Assembly (NCBI RefSeq): GCF_001297065.1
Contig: NZ_LHOX01000016.1
Span: 162,177 to 226,176 of the forward strand
Length of the DNA stretch: 64,000 nt
Reading direction: 5' to 3'
Source of the DNA: Enterococcus sp. RIT-PI-f
GTDB taxonomy: Bacteria; Bacillota; Bacilli; Lactobacillales; Enterococcaceae
How positions within the stretch are numbered: the first letter of the stretch is position 1; every line of letters begins with the position of its first letter. The notes beneath the pieces are model-generated. The model worked only from the letters and a program-made list of their open reading frames with translations, was not told the origin of the DNA and did not search any database. Shown here one piece after another: positions 21,101-32,946 of the stretch. The position numbers and the translations under genes are program-made.

Positions 21101-21790
21101 TCAGATCACTGAGGGATTGTCTGTGATGAAGTCCAGCAATCGATAGAGGATGCGTTTGTTTTCTGCAGGCACTTCTTGCATCAAAATTGCTGCAGGGTCT
21201 TGCTGCAAAGCATTCTTGCTATCCGCTGCGTAAGCCCCATCGTTGATGACCATTTCCCGCACATTCTCAGCCAATGGTTCAAAGTGGAACTGCAAGCCAA
21301 TGATCCGCTGGTTCAGGATAAAGCCCTGATTGGCAACCAGGTCACTGCGAAACAGCTGCTGTGCATCATTCGGTATCTCAAACATTTCTTCGTGCCAATG
21401 CAAGACGGTCATTTGATCTGGCAGTTGCGGGATCACCGATGATTCAAGATAGACTGGCGCCCAGCCTACTTCTTTATGGGGGGCTTTCGTTACGGCATAT
21501 CCGAGGGCTTTGACGATTTGCTGTGCGCCATAGCAGGCCCCAAAAATTGGTTTATTTTGCTTGATCAACGCCAAAATCAGTGATCGCTCTTCGCTGATCC
21601 ATGGCAGTGGATCGTTAGGGCTCATGGGGCCACCCAAAATCACTAAGAAATCTGTTTCATCGGCAAGGGGCAAGACACCGTTGAAGTGGTAAGGATGGTA
21701 GATGAAGACCTCATGACCATACGTTTTTGCCCAATCCATGATCGCGCCAGGCCCTTCGTTTGGTGTATGTTGCAAAATGTTGATACGCAT
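21101..21790 (-). CDS. Class I glutamine amidotransferase-like protein
   Basis: A 229-residue stand-alone GATase1 domain. The triad is complete: Cys86 in FGACYGAQQ, His169 and Glu171 in LQFHFEPL; the oxyanion strand is ILGGPMSPND. The start at 21790 follows AAGGAAC; the frame is open another 74 codons upstream but that extension looks non-coding. No synthetase partner is next to it. Such single-domain proteins are often annotated GMP-synthase-like or gamma-glutamyl-peptide hydrolase-like; the true substrate is unknown. Confidence 0.85.
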   Translation of the reverse strand: MRINILQHTPNEGPGAIMDWAKTYGHEVFIYHPYHFNGVLPLADETDFLVILGGPMSPNDPLPWISEERSLILALIKQNKPIFGACYGAQQIVKALGYAVTKAPHKEVGWAPVYLESSVIPQLPDQMTVLHWHEEMFEIPNDAQQLFRSDLVANQGFILNQRIIGLQFHFEPLAENVREMVINDGAYAADSKNALQQDPAAILMQEVPAENKRILYRLLDFITDNPSVI

Positions 21791-22000
21791 AGTTGTTCCT
21801 TTCTCATCTACGGCAATGTTGGCTGCGGGTTTCGCCTGCAAGTACCCGTTAATGTTGGCAGTGTAGCATGAGATACAGCCAAAGTCAAAAGAGCTGCGAC
21901 AGCTAAAAGCGGAGAAAGAATCTTTTCTTTTTTCACCAAATAGGCGTATGATGAAAGCAAAGGATGGTTGTTGTTGGTTGAACATGAAGGAGGCGGTCAG

Positions 22001-22273
22001 GTGGACGGTCATACATTGGCTGGTGAACCAGTCACAGAAGAAACATTACTAGCCGGCGGGTATCGAAAATACCATGGCGAAGCGATCGATGTCTATTATA
22101 ATAAGGAAATCTGCATCCACAGTGGCAACTGTGTACGAGGAAATTCCGCTGTGTTCGAAGTTGGACGCAGACCCTGGATCATGCCAGATAATGGCGAAGC
22201 ACCGCAAGTAGCGCAAGTGATCCATACTTGTCCAAGCGGCGCCTTAAAATTTATCACGAAGGAGCAATCATGA
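22001..22273 (+). CDS. yjdI: YjdI-type (4Fe-4S) mono-cluster protein
   Basis: A 90-residue protein read from GTG 22001, seven bases behind AAGGAGG (21987-21993). It has the Fer4_19/YjdI pattern: CIHSGNC with a GNSAVF stretch after it, and a late HTCPSGAL, so at least three cluster Cys are in place. In E. coli yjdI sits next to yjdJ, and the same pair occurs here with an ATGA overlap. Biochemical role unknown; a small electron carrier or cluster holder is plausible. Confidence 0.85.
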   Translation: MDGHTLAGEPVTEETLLAGGYRKYHGEAIDVYYNKEICIHSGNCVRGNSAVFEVGRRPWIMPDNGEAPQVAQVIHTCPSGALKFITKEQS

Positions 22274-22545
22274 TGGAAATCGTAGAAGAAAAAAACCGTT
22301 TTGCTTTAAAAGATGGCGACAAAGAAATAGGTGAAATGACCTGGTCAGATGCCGGAACCGAGCGCATGATCATTGATCATACCTTTGTTGATCCTAGTTA
22401 TCGCGGACAAGGACTAGCGGAAAAACTTGTAGCCAAAGGGGTAGAAAAAGCCCGTAAAGAAAACAAGAAAATCATTCCCTTGTGTCCATTCGCCAAGAAA
22501 GAATTTGAACAAAAACCCGAGTATGGGGATGTGTGGAATCGATAA
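22270..22545 (+). CDS. yjdJ: YjdJ-type GNAT acetyltransferase
   Basis: A 91-residue minimal N-acetyltransferase (GNAT, YjdJ/Gtl3 group). The acetyl-CoA loop is visible as YRGQGLAEKLV, and the C-terminal CPFAKKEFEQKPEY is typical of the subgroup. ATG 22270 overlaps the yjdI stop; ATG 22273 is equally possible, with AAGGAG at 22259-22264. Co-translated with yjdI; acceptor unknown. Confidence 0.85.
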   Translation: MMEIVEEKNRFALKDGDKEIGEMTWSDAGTERMIIDHTFVDPSYRGQGLAEKLVAKGVEKARKENKKIIPLCPFAKKEFEQKPEYGDVWNR

Positions 22546-22560
22546 TCGATGAAGCTAAAC

Positions 22561-22603
22561 AAAAGAAGTCTTTACCAGCAACAAGGTAAAGACTTCTTTC
22601 TTT

Positions 22604-22604
<1 letters not shown>
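22561..22604. terminator. Bidirectional terminator after yjdJ
   Basis: AAAGAAGTCTTTACC pairs perfectly with GGTAAAGACTTCTTT, with A-rich and T-rich flanks serving the convergent fghA gene as well. Confidence 0.85.
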
Positions 22605-24606
<2,002 letters not shown>

Positions 24607-24609
24607 TCA

Positions 24610-24676
24610 GTATAACGGTTGTGTCAGTTGATTCAATACTGACGAGTTTGTCACTATCGACAAAAGATGGTATAGT
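24610..24676. promoter_or_regulatory. Divergent promoters, frmA and HxlR-type gene
   Basis: Forward: TTGTCA (24648-24653), 17-bp spacer, TATAGT (24671-24676). Reverse: TTGAAT, 16-bp spacer, TATACT on the minus strand over about 24614-24641. Between them the inverted repeat TCAGT-N9-ACTGA (24624-24642) overlaps the reverse -35 and is a candidate operator. Confidence 0.6.
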
Positions 24677-24724
24677 GCCTATCATTGGCACATACCCATC
24701 ACATGTAGAGAATAGGAGAAAACG

Positions 24725-25093
24725 ATGTATCACTATAATGACAAAGAATTTGTCCATACCAAAGACCTCGCCATGTATGTCATTGGTGGCAAATACAAGA
24801 TTGCGCTGATTTGGGCGTTGCTGCAGCAACCGGTTTTGCGGCTGAGTGAGATCCATCGTTTGCTGCCAGCAATCAATCAACGGATGATCATTCGCCAATT
24901 AAGAGAACTTGAACGAGATCAAATCATCACCCGTCAGGTTTATCCAGTCGTACCACCCAAAGTCGACTATCGTTTGACGGAGATTGGCTTGTCCTTAAGA
25001 CCGATCGTCGAAGAAATCTGTCAATGGGGTGATCAGTACTGGGCAACGGTGGAGGGAGCTTCTGATTCCACTTTACCAGATGAAGCAACATAA
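24725..25093 (+). CDS. HxlR/MarR-like winged-helix regulator
   Basis: A 122-residue HxlR-family protein: GGKYKIALIWALLQ, then the recognition helix INQRMIIRQLRELERD and the wing PPKVDYRLTEIGLSL. HxlR-family regulators such as YodB and HxlR itself sense reactive electrophiles including aldehydes. Placed divergently from frmA-fghA, it probably controls formaldehyde detoxification. It has no Cys at all, so thiol-based sensing like YodB is unlikely. Confidence 0.85.
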   Translation: MYHYNDKEFVHTKDLAMYVIGGKYKIALIWALLQQPVLRLSEIHRLLPAINQRMIIRQLRELERDQIITRQVYPVVPPKVDYRLTEIGLSLRPIVEEICQWGDQYWATVEGASDSTLPDEAT

Positions 25094-25117
25094 GAGAAAT
25101 ATACGGACGGCGGGTAC

Positions 25118-25158
25118 AAAAAATCACTCTTTGCATGGCGCAAAGAGTGATTTTTTTA
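25118..25158. terminator. Bidirectional terminator
   Basis: AAAAAATCACTCTTTGC and the complementary GCAAAGAGTGATTTTTT form a long stem between the convergent HxlR and ABC exporter genes. Confidence 0.85.
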
Positions 25159-26910
25159 ATGTTGAAACTGGGCGTGATACAAGCGATAGTAATACCCTTG
25201 CAGCGCCAATAATTCTTCGTGGGTGCCTTGTTCTACGATTTGGCCAGCATCCATGACTAGAATCTTATCGGCAGCCCGAATCGTGGACAAGCGATGGGCA
25301 ATCACAAAGCTGGTTTTGCCTTGCATCATGCGTAAGAAAGCATCTTGGATTTTTTTCTCCGTCAAGGTATCGACTGAACTAGTGGCTTCATCTAAAATCA
25401 GCATCGGCGGATTTGAGATCATTGTCCGGGCAATCGTCAGTAATTGTCGTTGTCCGTCAGAGATTTTAATGCCTTGATGTCCAATCGGGGTATCAAGTTT
25501 CTCTGGCAAGCGCATGACATATTCATACATATAGGCACTTTTCAGCGCAGCATAGATTTCTTCGTCGGTGGCATTCGCCCGGCCATATTGCAGATTCTCT
25601 CGTAAAGAGGCATCAAAGAGCCACGTGTCTTGCAAAACCATCCCGAAACTTTGGCGTAAATCTTCTCGTTTCAGTTGCCGGATATCGATACCATCGATTC
25701 GGATCGATCCTTTGTCCACATCATAGAAACGCATCAGCAAATTGACCAATGTGGATTTCCCAGCACCGGTCTTTCCGACGATGGCGACGGTTTCCCCTGG
25801 TTGAGCGGTAAAGGTAAAGCCTTCGATCAATTTTTGGTCTGGATCATAGGCAAATGCGACATCTTCAAAATCGATTTTCCCTTTGATCGATGTTAAAGCA
25901 TGAGATTCTTGGTCATCAGCAGATTCTGGTTCTTGATCCAACAAATCAAAGGTTCGAGCCAAGCCTGCAAGTGCTGTTTGGATTTGGGTAGTGATCCCGG
26001 ACAATTCGATGAAGGGTTTCGAAAATTGTGTCGAATAAATCGTAAAACTCGAGATGACACCGATCGTAACCGATCCCGTACCAGAAAAGAACAACAATCC
26101 GCCGACGAATCCAACCGACAAGTAAGCCAAATGATCCACAAAGCGAGAGAGGGGATTGGTCAATGAAGAAGAAAACTGGGCTTTTTGCCCGCGGACATTC
26201 AAGTCTTGATTGATCGTTTCAAACTGTGCTTGATTGATTGCTTCACGGTCGAACGCTTTGACGATTTTTTGGTTGCCGATCATTTCAGTCACAAAGCCTG
26301 AAATCTCACCGACGATCTCTTGCTGCCGGGCGAAATGGGATTGGGAAGTTCTTGTAACGACCCAGTTGACCAAGAAAATGATCGGTGTGGATACCAAGAC
26401 GACCAGCGTCAACGGAATACTCATTTGGCACATCACGATCAAGGCAATCAAGACCACAGAAATCCCCGAAAAAAGCTGGTTGAAGACAGCTGAGACAGCA
26501 ATCGAAATATTGTCCATGTCATTGGTAAAACGACTGACGATATTCCCATGTGATTGTTGATCGTAATAGCGCAAAGGCAATGTATTCAAATGGGCGAATC
26601 CTTGTTTGCGCAAATCGGCGACAGAAAGATAAGCCACCCGATTGCCTAACCGTTGGATCAGCCACTGACTGATCACGGTCACCAGCATCACACCGCCAAA
26701 GAGCAGCAGAATCCGGAAGAGCGCATTGAAATGGACTTGGTCAGCACCAATCAGCTGATCCACCCCTTGGCCAATCAAATAGGTCATATAGACACTAGAG
26801 ACACCGGCAGCGATCCCGAGGACCACAGCAGTCCAAGTTTCTTTATGGTAAGCACCTAAGTATGGGAAGTAACGGCCCAAAGCGGACCAATCAATGGATT
26901 TCTTTTTCAT
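25156..26910 (-). CDS. Heterodimeric ABC multidrug exporter, catalytic subunit
   Basis: A 584-residue half-transporter: six membrane segments (about 1-320) and a nucleotide-binding domain with Walker A GKTGAGKSTL, signature ISDGQRQLL, Walker B MLILDEATSSVD (the catalytic Glu is present) and H-loop IAHRLSTI. With the overlapping upstream gene it forms an EfrCD/BmrCD-like heterodimer. Its signature lacks the standard LSGGQ, which pairs with the degenerate site typical of such exporters. Start overlaps the partner stop by 4 bp. Confidence 0.88.
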   Translation of the reverse strand: MKKKSIDWSALGRYFPYLGAYHKETWTAVVLGIAAGVSSVYMTYLIGQGVDQLIGADQVHFNALFRILLLFGGVMLVTVISQWLIQRLGNRVAYLSVADLRKQGFAHLNTLPLRYYDQQSHGNIVSRFTNDMDNISIAVSAVFNQLFSGISVVLIALIVMCQMSIPLTLVVLVSTPIIFLVNWVVTRTSQSHFARQQEIVGEISGFVTEMIGNQKIVKAFDREAINQAQFETINQDLNVRGQKAQFSSSLTNPLSRFVDHLAYLSVGFVGGLLFFSGTGSVTIGVISSFTIYSTQFSKPFIELSGITTQIQTALAGLARTFDLLDQEPESADDQESHALTSIKGKIDFEDVAFAYDPDQKLIEGFTFTAQPGETVAIVGKTGAGKSTLVNLLMRFYDVDKGSIRIDGIDIRQLKREDLRQSFGMVLQDTWLFDASLRENLQYGRANATDEEIYAALKSAYMYEYVMRLPEKLDTPIGHQGIKISDGQRQLLTIARTMISNPPMLILDEATSSVDTLTEKKIQDAFLRMMQGKTSFVIAHRLSTIRAADKILVMDAGQIVEQGTHEELLALQGYYYRLYHAQFQH

Positions 26911-28637
26911 TTGTCTTCCTCCTCTGCTTGAGATGCGACGATTTCTTGGTAGGCTGTCGATTCAGCCAATAAGGTATCGTGGGTTCCTTTGCCAACAAGT
27001 TTTCCTTGGTCTAGCACGAGTATCTGCTGCGCATCTTGGATCGAACGGACCCGCTGGGAGATGATGATCACGGTGCCCCGCAAGTTTTCTTTTAAGGCCA
27101 TCCGTAAATCAAGATCTGTTTGATAATCTAAGGCACTCAATGAATCATCAAGGATCAAAATGTCTGGTTGGGCGATCAACGCTCGGGCAATCGTTAAGCG
27201 TTGTTTTTGTCCACCTGAGAAATTTTTACCTCCTTCAAAGATTGGGGTATCTAATTGCTTAGGCAATGCTTCAACAAAGTCGCGGCTTTGAGCGATAGCT
27301 AACGCCCGCCAACATTCTTCATCGGTGGCATCGGTTTTGCCCCATTGCAAGTTTTCGCGAATCGTGCCAGTAAATAGGACCGCTGTTTGCGGCACCATTG
27401 CAATTTTTTGCCGCAATTGTTGTAATGGCCATTTTCGGACATCTTGGCCATCCACGATCACTTTCCCAGCCGCCACATCATAAAAGCGGGGAATCAATTG
27501 AGTCAAAGCAGACTTACCGCTCCCTGTTGGCCCCGTGATACCCAATGTTGATCCAGGTGTCACTTGGAAGTCGATGTTTTGCAGCGCCAGACCGTAATCT
27601 GCTGAGAAACGAAAATCGACATGTTCAAAACGAATCGCGCCAACATTGTTCTTCGGTTGATCTAAAAAGACTTCAGAGAGTTGATCATCAATTGAAGGTT
27701 CTGCATCCAATACCTCATTGATCCGAGAAGCAGAAGCTGCGGCACGGGTAAAGATGATGACTAGATTCGACACGACGATCAACGCCAACAGCATTTGGTT
27801 CATATAATTGACCAAGGCCAGCACTTGACCTTGCTGCAAATGGCCAACGTTGACTTTGAATCCGCCGATATAAAATAACCCAATGATGGCAATATTCATA
27901 ATGAACGTTGTGGCCGGCGTGAGCAATGCCGATAAATTGGTGACCCGTAAATAAATACTGCCTAGGTCATCTGTTGCTTCATCAAAACGTTTGGTTTCGG
28001 TTTTTGTTCGCGCAAACGCCCGAATCACGCGAATACCGCTTAAGTTTTGGCTCACTAGTTCATTCAATTGATCGAGTCGCACTTGGACTTTTTGATATAA
28101 AGGAACCGTTTTTGAAATGATCCAAAACAAGACAATACAAAATAAGGGCAACACCAATAAGAAAATCAGACCTGCTTGCCAGTCAATGACAAAGGCCATC
28201 ACCACCGAGCCAATACTCAAGAAAGGTGCACGAACCACTAAGCGAATCAACATAGCCAATGCAATTTGCATCTGATTGATATCATTGGTCATACGGGTAA
28301 TCAGCGTATCTGTGCCAAAAATATTCAGTTCATTATGTGACAGCGAATTGATTTTCGCCATCAAGCGATTCCGCAGCTCAGTACCAAATCCTTGTGATGC
28401 TACCGATGCATAATATTGACAAATCACGGCACAGATCATCCCAATCACTGACATCGCAATCATCCATAAGGTCATTTCTACGACTTTGGACCAATTATTC
28501 TGACGTAACCCTTCATCTACTAATGTCGCCATCTGCAACGGCAAAACCAGCTCAAAAACAGCTTCTAAAAACTTAAAAAACGGACCAAGGATGATTTGTT
28601 TACGATAATCCTTAGCATAACGCAATAAACCTAGCAT
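26907..28637 (-). CDS. Heterodimeric ABC multidrug exporter, degenerate-site subunit
   Basis: A 576-residue half-transporter with six membrane segments and an ATPase domain: Walker A GPTGSGKSAL, signature FSGGQKQRL, Walker B ILILDDSLSALD. Asp replaces the catalytic Glu after Walker B, the hallmark of the non-hydrolysing half of heterodimeric type IV exporters; the H-loop is a Gln (IISQRVRS), a second such change. First gene of the pair. Drug range cannot be inferred. Confidence 0.88.
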   Translation of the reverse strand: MLGLLRYAKDYRKQIILGPFFKFLEAVFELVLPLQMATLVDEGLRQNNWSKVVEMTLWMIAMSVIGMICAVICQYYASVASQGFGTELRNRLMAKINSLSHNELNIFGTDTLITRMTNDINQMQIALAMLIRLVVRAPFLSIGSVVMAFVIDWQAGLIFLLVLPLFCIVLFWIISKTVPLYQKVQVRLDQLNELVSQNLSGIRVIRAFARTKTETKRFDEATDDLGSIYLRVTNLSALLTPATTFIMNIAIIGLFYIGGFKVNVGHLQQGQVLALVNYMNQMLLALIVVSNLVIIFTRAAASASRINEVLDAEPSIDDQLSEVFLDQPKNNVGAIRFEHVDFRFSADYGLALQNIDFQVTPGSTLGITGPTGSGKSALTQLIPRFYDVAAGKVIVDGQDVRKWPLQQLRQKIAMVPQTAVLFTGTIRENLQWGKTDATDEECWRALAIAQSRDFVEALPKQLDTPIFEGGKNFSGGQKQRLTIARALIAQPDILILDDSLSALDYQTDLDLRMALKENLRGTVIIISQRVRSIQDAQQILVLDQGKLVGKGTHDTLLAESTAYQEIVASQAEEEDK

Positions 28638-28695
28638 AATTGCCTCCTACACGATTCATTTCTACACCCACAGGTGCTTTTTATTTTTTGATTCT

Positions 28696-29229
28696 TCATT
28701 TTTGCGCCCACTCAGCGGCCAACAGGCCAAAGACCAAGCTATCTGTCCATTGACCTTTACTCCACCAATCTTGGATAAAATGTGCTTCTTCCCGCATGCC
28801 AATGCGTCGACAACAATTGGCAGAAGGGGTATTACGGGCATCTAATGTTGCTTGGATACGATGGACCTGCTGCGTGCGGAACAGCCAATTGATCAATAGA
28901 TGGAGTGCTTCTTGCGCAAAGCCTTGACCAGAATAAGCAGGATCAAAGGTATAGCCAATCTCTACACAATCAGGTTGTCCTGTCCGCCAGACGGATAGAT
29001 CGCCAATGACCCGATGATCGTATACCACCGCTAACGAAAGCGCCGTCTGATGGCTGAGGCGCTTTTGGGCGTACTTTTTCTGAAAAGCTTCAGCGCTGTT
29101 GGTAGGCGTCCATGGTTCATGCAAAAGATACTTGCACACAGCAGGCTGTCTGTAAAGTTGAAAAAGCGTGTCCTCATCTTTAGGCTCAAACGTTCTTAAA
29201 TATAGTCGTGTTCCTTCAATCTTATCCAT
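28696..29229 (-). CDS. GNAT acetyltransferase, RimJ/RimL type
   Basis: A 177-residue GNAT protein: TRLYLRTFEPKDEDTLFQLY opening, the acetyl-CoA loop as YSGQGFAQEAL, and the C-terminal NTPSANCCRRIGMREEAHF common to RimJ/RimL and YdaF-like enzymes. It could acetylate a protein N-terminus or a small amine. Lies 58 bp before the exporter operon on the same strand, perhaps co-transcribed. Confidence 0.82.
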   Translation of the reverse strand: MDKIEGTRLYLRTFEPKDEDTLFQLYRQPAVCKYLLHEPWTPTNSAEAFQKKYAQKRLSHQTALSLAVVYDHRVIGDLSVWRTGQPDCVEIGYTFDPAYSGQGFAQEALHLLINWLFRTQQVHRIQATLDARNTPSANCCRRIGMREEAHFIQDWWSKGQWTDSLVFGLLAAEWAQK

Positions 29230-29370
29230 GGATCCTCCTATTCTTCATAGCTATCTTAACACAGACGACGACTAGGGAAAATACAACAGCCAAAAGCAAA
29301 CGCTTCATTGAAAGATTTGATTGGATGATTAGGGGGTATCGTCTGTACGCCTAAAAAATAATGGAAAGAA

Positions 29371-29733
29371 TCAAACAAACAGCTGCTCGCAGCGTGAGAG
29401 AAACCGCGACTGCCATTGACCTAACGTCAAAATCGTCAATGGAAATTGGAAGCGATAGCCTTGATTGGCATAGGCAAAGTGCCATGTGGCAGTAGAAAGA
29501 TGACGCTGTAATTTGACCTCCTTCATGTCTGACAAAGGAATCACTTGGGCATAAAGCACTTTTGTCGAAAAAAGATTCAGCGATAATATATGTAATTGCT
29601 GGTCATTCAATACGCACAAACACCGGCTAGAAGGTGCATTGAAAGATTGCCATGTGCCATATGCAATTGTTTCCCCATCAGTGATATACGGTGCCGCAAG
29701 GCGATGCAGCCCTTTTTTTGTGAGAAAAAACAT
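29371..29733 (-). CDS. Hypothetical protein, possible PH-like fold
   Basis: A 120-residue protein starting at ATG 29733, with AAGGAG eight bases upstream. It is rich in beta-strand-like segments, with IAYGTWQSF near the start and a VIPLSDMKEVKLQ segment in the middle; this resembles bacterial PH-like (YdbT/bPH) domains, but the match is by impression only. No signal peptide or membrane segment. Single gene without a clear operon. Confidence 0.55.
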   Translation of the reverse strand: MFFLTKKGLHRLAAPYITDGETIAYGTWQSFNAPSSRCLCVLNDQQLHILSLNLFSTKVLYAQVIPLSDMKEVKLQRHLSTATWHFAYANQGYRFQFPLTILTLGQWQSRFLSRCEQLFV

Positions 29734-30075
29734 GCAACACGCTCCTTATCTTTTAATACGTTAAACAGCGATAACCCGGAAAGGGAAAACTGAATCTGAA
29801 TCAATCATCTACTTGAAAAAACAAGCGTACTTTGATAATAGCAAGAAAATCAGAATGCAACAAATGAAAAAAACTGCAAAGAAATCCTGTCTCAACGAGA
29901 TTTGCAGCGATAGTTGTGGCCGTGAGACGATCAATATAAAAATAGGTTGCGTTATTTATTACAATCGCTTCAAAAATACACCGTTAAAATGATAAAACTT
30001 CTTAAAAAAATAGGCGTATACTAAAAATTCTGGTACAATCGGGGAGAGCAATTCAGGAGAAATGAAGGAGGCACT
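29734..30075. other. Spacer with promoter of the LCP gene
   Basis: No gene seen. A TACAAT -10 (about 30034-30039) precedes the LCP gene; its ribosome binding site AAGGAGG lies just before ATG 30076. The rest is AT-rich without notable repeats. Confidence 0.5.
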
Positions 30076-31173
30076 ATGGATAGAAAGACGAAATACAGCC
30101 GAAAACGAGCAACTAAAAAGCGAGATAAGCGACGAATCATTATAGGTATCCTACTTTTTGCGTTAGCAGGAGTCTTTTTATTTGCAGGGTATACGTATTA
30201 TGCGGCCAAAAGCTCTGTCGATAAAATGTATAAAGAATCTGCAGTGATCACATCCAATAAAGAAAATGAAGACAATAGTCTCCAAGCTTCTGATGTCGAT
30301 GGCAAGTTTGGCATCTTACTGATGGGGGTCGATAATGATGCGGAACGTGAGAAGACGGAACATTTAGACAGTACCCGGGCGGATAGCTTGATCTATATGG
30401 TCTATGATGGTGAAAACAAAAAAATCGATATGGTGAGCATCCCTCGAGATGTGTGGACCAATATTTATGATGGTACAGGGAATGGCACGATCGTCAGTAC
30501 TGCCAAGATCAATAGCGCCTTTGCGATCGGTGAAGAAGATGCAACGATTGAAACCGTTCAAAATTATTTACAATTACCAATCAATTATTACGTCAATATC
30601 AACTTTACCAGTTTTGAAAAAATCATCGATGCCATTGGCGGTGTGACTGTTGATGTGCCTTATGATATCAACAAAAAATACACCTCTGACAATACAGGAG
30701 AAACATTGATTCCTGAAGGCCGTCAGTTGCTAAATGGGGAACAAGCCTTGATTTTTGCCAGAATCCGTAAAATGGATACCGACGTAGACCGCGGCAATCG
30801 TCAGCAAGAAGTGATTGAAGCGGCGATCAGCCAAGCGCTGAAAATCAACAATGTCACCAAATACCAACAAATCCTTGATTCCGTGAGTGAAGATGTCAAT
30901 ACCAACTTTAAGTTTGAAGACTTGGTTTCATTGGCGGGGAATATGCTATCTGGATTTGACATTGAAAAACATACCTACGAATGGTATGATGGCACCTCTT
31001 ATGATGGCCAATCCGTTGTCTACATCCAAGATTATTCTTATACTGAGGTGCGCAATGATATGTTGAGAGCACTCGGTCAGCTGTCGGATACAGAAACCAC
31101 CACAACTGATCAAGGCACAGATCAAGAGTGGGGAACTGAATCGTCAGACACTGGAACAGATTATAACTATTAA
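30076..31173 (+). CDS. LytR-CpsA-Psr (LCP) family protein
   Basis: A 365-residue type II membrane protein: a very basic cytoplasmic start (residues 1-23), one membrane segment (about 24-45) and an extracellular LCP domain (about 75-265). It shows the conserved MGVDND, TRADSLIYMVY, VSIPRDV and INSAFAIG boxes and the polyprenyl-phosphate-binding Arg in DVDRGNRQQEV. LCP enzymes attach wall teichoic acid or polysaccharide to peptidoglycan. The C-terminus is Thr/Asp-rich and disordered. It stands alone, distant from the second LCP gene at 56293. Confidence 0.88.
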   Translation: MDRKTKYSRKRATKKRDKRRIIIGILLFALAGVFLFAGYTYYAAKSSVDKMYKESAVITSNKENEDNSLQASDVDGKFGILLMGVDNDAEREKTEHLDSTRADSLIYMVYDGENKKIDMVSIPRDVWTNIYDGTGNGTIVSTAKINSAFAIGEEDATIETVQNYLQLPINYYVNINFTSFEKIIDAIGGVTVDVPYDINKKYTSDNTGETLIPEGRQLLNGEQALIFARIRKMDTDVDRGNRQQEVIEAAISQALKINNVTKYQQILDSVSEDVNTNFKFEDLVSLAGNMLSGFDIEKHTYEWYDGTSYDGQSVVYIQDYSYTEVRNDMLRALGQLSDTETTTTDQGTDQEWGTESSDTGTDYNY

Positions 31174-31243
31174 CAACATCAGAAAAGACAATCGCGGGAA
31201 TGTTCAAGCTGAATACGACGAACAAGCGATGATGTTTATAAAG

Positions 31244-31283
31244 AAACCGCAGATGAGATAGATTTTCTCATCTGCGGTTTTTT
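31244..31283. terminator. Terminator between LCP and Mga-like genes
   Basis: AAACCGCAGATGAGA (31244-31258) pairs with TCTCATCTGCGGTTT (31266-31280), followed by T; A-rich on the other side, so it can serve both convergent genes. Confidence 0.85.
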
Positions 31284-32718
31284 AGGATATCAGTTGTGTG
31301 ATAGATGTTTCAATGGCTTTTTCAATTCTGCTGAGGTCGCAATTAGATAGACTTGTGCCAATGACAATGGCTGTTTGGTCACTGCGTAACAGGTCTTTGT
31401 CAGGCGTATGTGTGCCGATGATCACTTGTGCTTCCGCCATATCCTCCGTAAAGATCAATTTGTAACGACTATAAAAATGAGCAGTCACCCGCTGTTCGAT
31501 ATAGTGGCTGGAGGTGACAGTCAAGTGGGAATAATTATATAACTTGATTTCTGGGAAGTAAGTCATGACAGGCACCAGATAAATGGCCAGCAATAAATTA
31601 GATTGCCGAGAAAATAAGGTATCATACTCTGGGTATTCTGCAATGAATCTTTGCCAAAAAATGTCAAAACGATGCATATAGAAAGGATACAGGGATAACA
31701 TGCTGGAATAATCAACAAATTGAAACATTTCTAATAGCGCGTTATCCAATCGGAAAAATTTGTCAGATAGCAATTGTTTGTACACTTTTTCCCGAATGAA
31801 ATCACGAGATTCAATTGTGATTGGTTCAAATGCATGTTCAAAAGAAGCCAACCATACATCTGCAGGTTCTGTCTTAGAAAAAGCCATCACTTCTGTTAAA
31901 TCAAGTGTCAAACCAAAGCCCGCCCAATCAGCAGAAAAAATCGCAATCACCAAAAAGCGCCAATCTAGTAGTGTCCATCCGGTTAAGAAATCAGGTTTTG
32001 GTGGAATCTCGATCTTAGAAAAAAAAGCCGTTTCTGCTTGGGTATAATTTAATGTTTGATTTTTTTGTACAGCATGATTCGTGGCCAATAGAAATAAAGC
32101 CAGTATTTCTTTTTGGTGCGTAGTGGCAGTTAAAGAAAGTGAGTCACACACTTCGTTCGCCATTCTTTGGTAAAACGGTTTATCGACTAACACAGGCAAA
32201 TTGTCTAATTGACGTGCCACATAGAAAAGTAGAACAAAGTGAATAATCCGAATCATATGTTCTGGTCCATGAATACGGATATGTTTAGAAAACGTCATAC
32301 GGACATCATAATGTGCTAATTCAACGTTGATTTCCTTCAATCTTCTTCTTAGAGAAGATTCACTGATGAATAAAGTCTCACACAGTTTCTCTGATGGTGT
32401 ACATCGCTCTTCCAGGACAGTCATGAGTATTTTATAAACAACATCTTCGGAAATAAAATGATGGATCAAATCATGGAGATTTCCGTCTTCAGAAAAGAGT
32501 TGTACACCACGATGCTTATTGATTTTTAAAGAGAGTTGTTCTGGTAAATAATGTTTACGGATTTCTTCAAAGAGCTCATTCAGCGATTTTCTAACCACAT
32601 AATGATTGGCATAATCAATCTGCGCAACCAAATCTTTTGTAGGGACAAAGTCTGTCTGATTATCTAAAATATGAAGCAAGTCTTTTTTTATCCGTGTATT
32701 TATACTTAGCCCAAACAT
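31282..32718 (-). CDS. Mga/AtxA-like regulator
   Basis: A 478-residue protein read from ATG 32718, preceded by GGAGGTGG; an upstream in-frame Met (32763) lacks a ribosome binding site. N-terminal winged helix (about 15-75; VPTKDLVAQIDYANHYVVRKSL), a second helix-turn-helix (about 90-150; SEKLCETLFISESSLRRRL), then a long helical part corresponding to the PRD-like domains and EIIB-like end of Mga. It has only a few conserved PRD His. The control target cannot be read; neighbours give no clue. Confidence 0.75.
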   Translation of the reverse strand: MFGLSINTRIKKDLLHILDNQTDFVPTKDLVAQIDYANHYVVRKSLNELFEEIRKHYLPEQLSLKINKHRGVQLFSEDGNLHDLIHHFISEDVVYKILMTVLEERCTPSEKLCETLFISESSLRRRLKEINVELAHYDVRMTFSKHIRIHGPEHMIRIIHFVLLFYVARQLDNLPVLVDKPFYQRMANEVCDSLSLTATTHQKEILALFLLATNHAVQKNQTLNYTQAETAFFSKIEIPPKPDFLTGWTLLDWRFLVIAIFSADWAGFGLTLDLTEVMAFSKTEPADVWLASFEHAFEPITIESRDFIREKVYKQLLSDKFFRLDNALLEMFQFVDYSSMLSLYPFYMHRFDIFWQRFIAEYPEYDTLFSRQSNLLLAIYLVPVMTYFPEIKLYNYSHLTVTSSHYIEQRVTAHFYSRYKLIFTEDMAEAQVIIGTHTPDKDLLRSDQTAIVIGTSLSNCDLSRIEKAIETSITQLIS

Positions 32719-32946
32719 ATTTACCACCTCCATAAAAAAGCAGTCCAACAATTTTATTTCCAATTATATCGAAAGCATCATGAAATGCCGAGAAAATATA
32801 TGGTTTCTCAGTGTTCAAAAATCGTATTTCACAATATCATTTTTTGAACAAATTGTACATAAACATGCACAAAAATAGTTGTTTCCTATTTGGATCGCTA
32901 CTTCAGTATTTTTTTCTTGACCAAAAATAAAATCATGGTACACTAT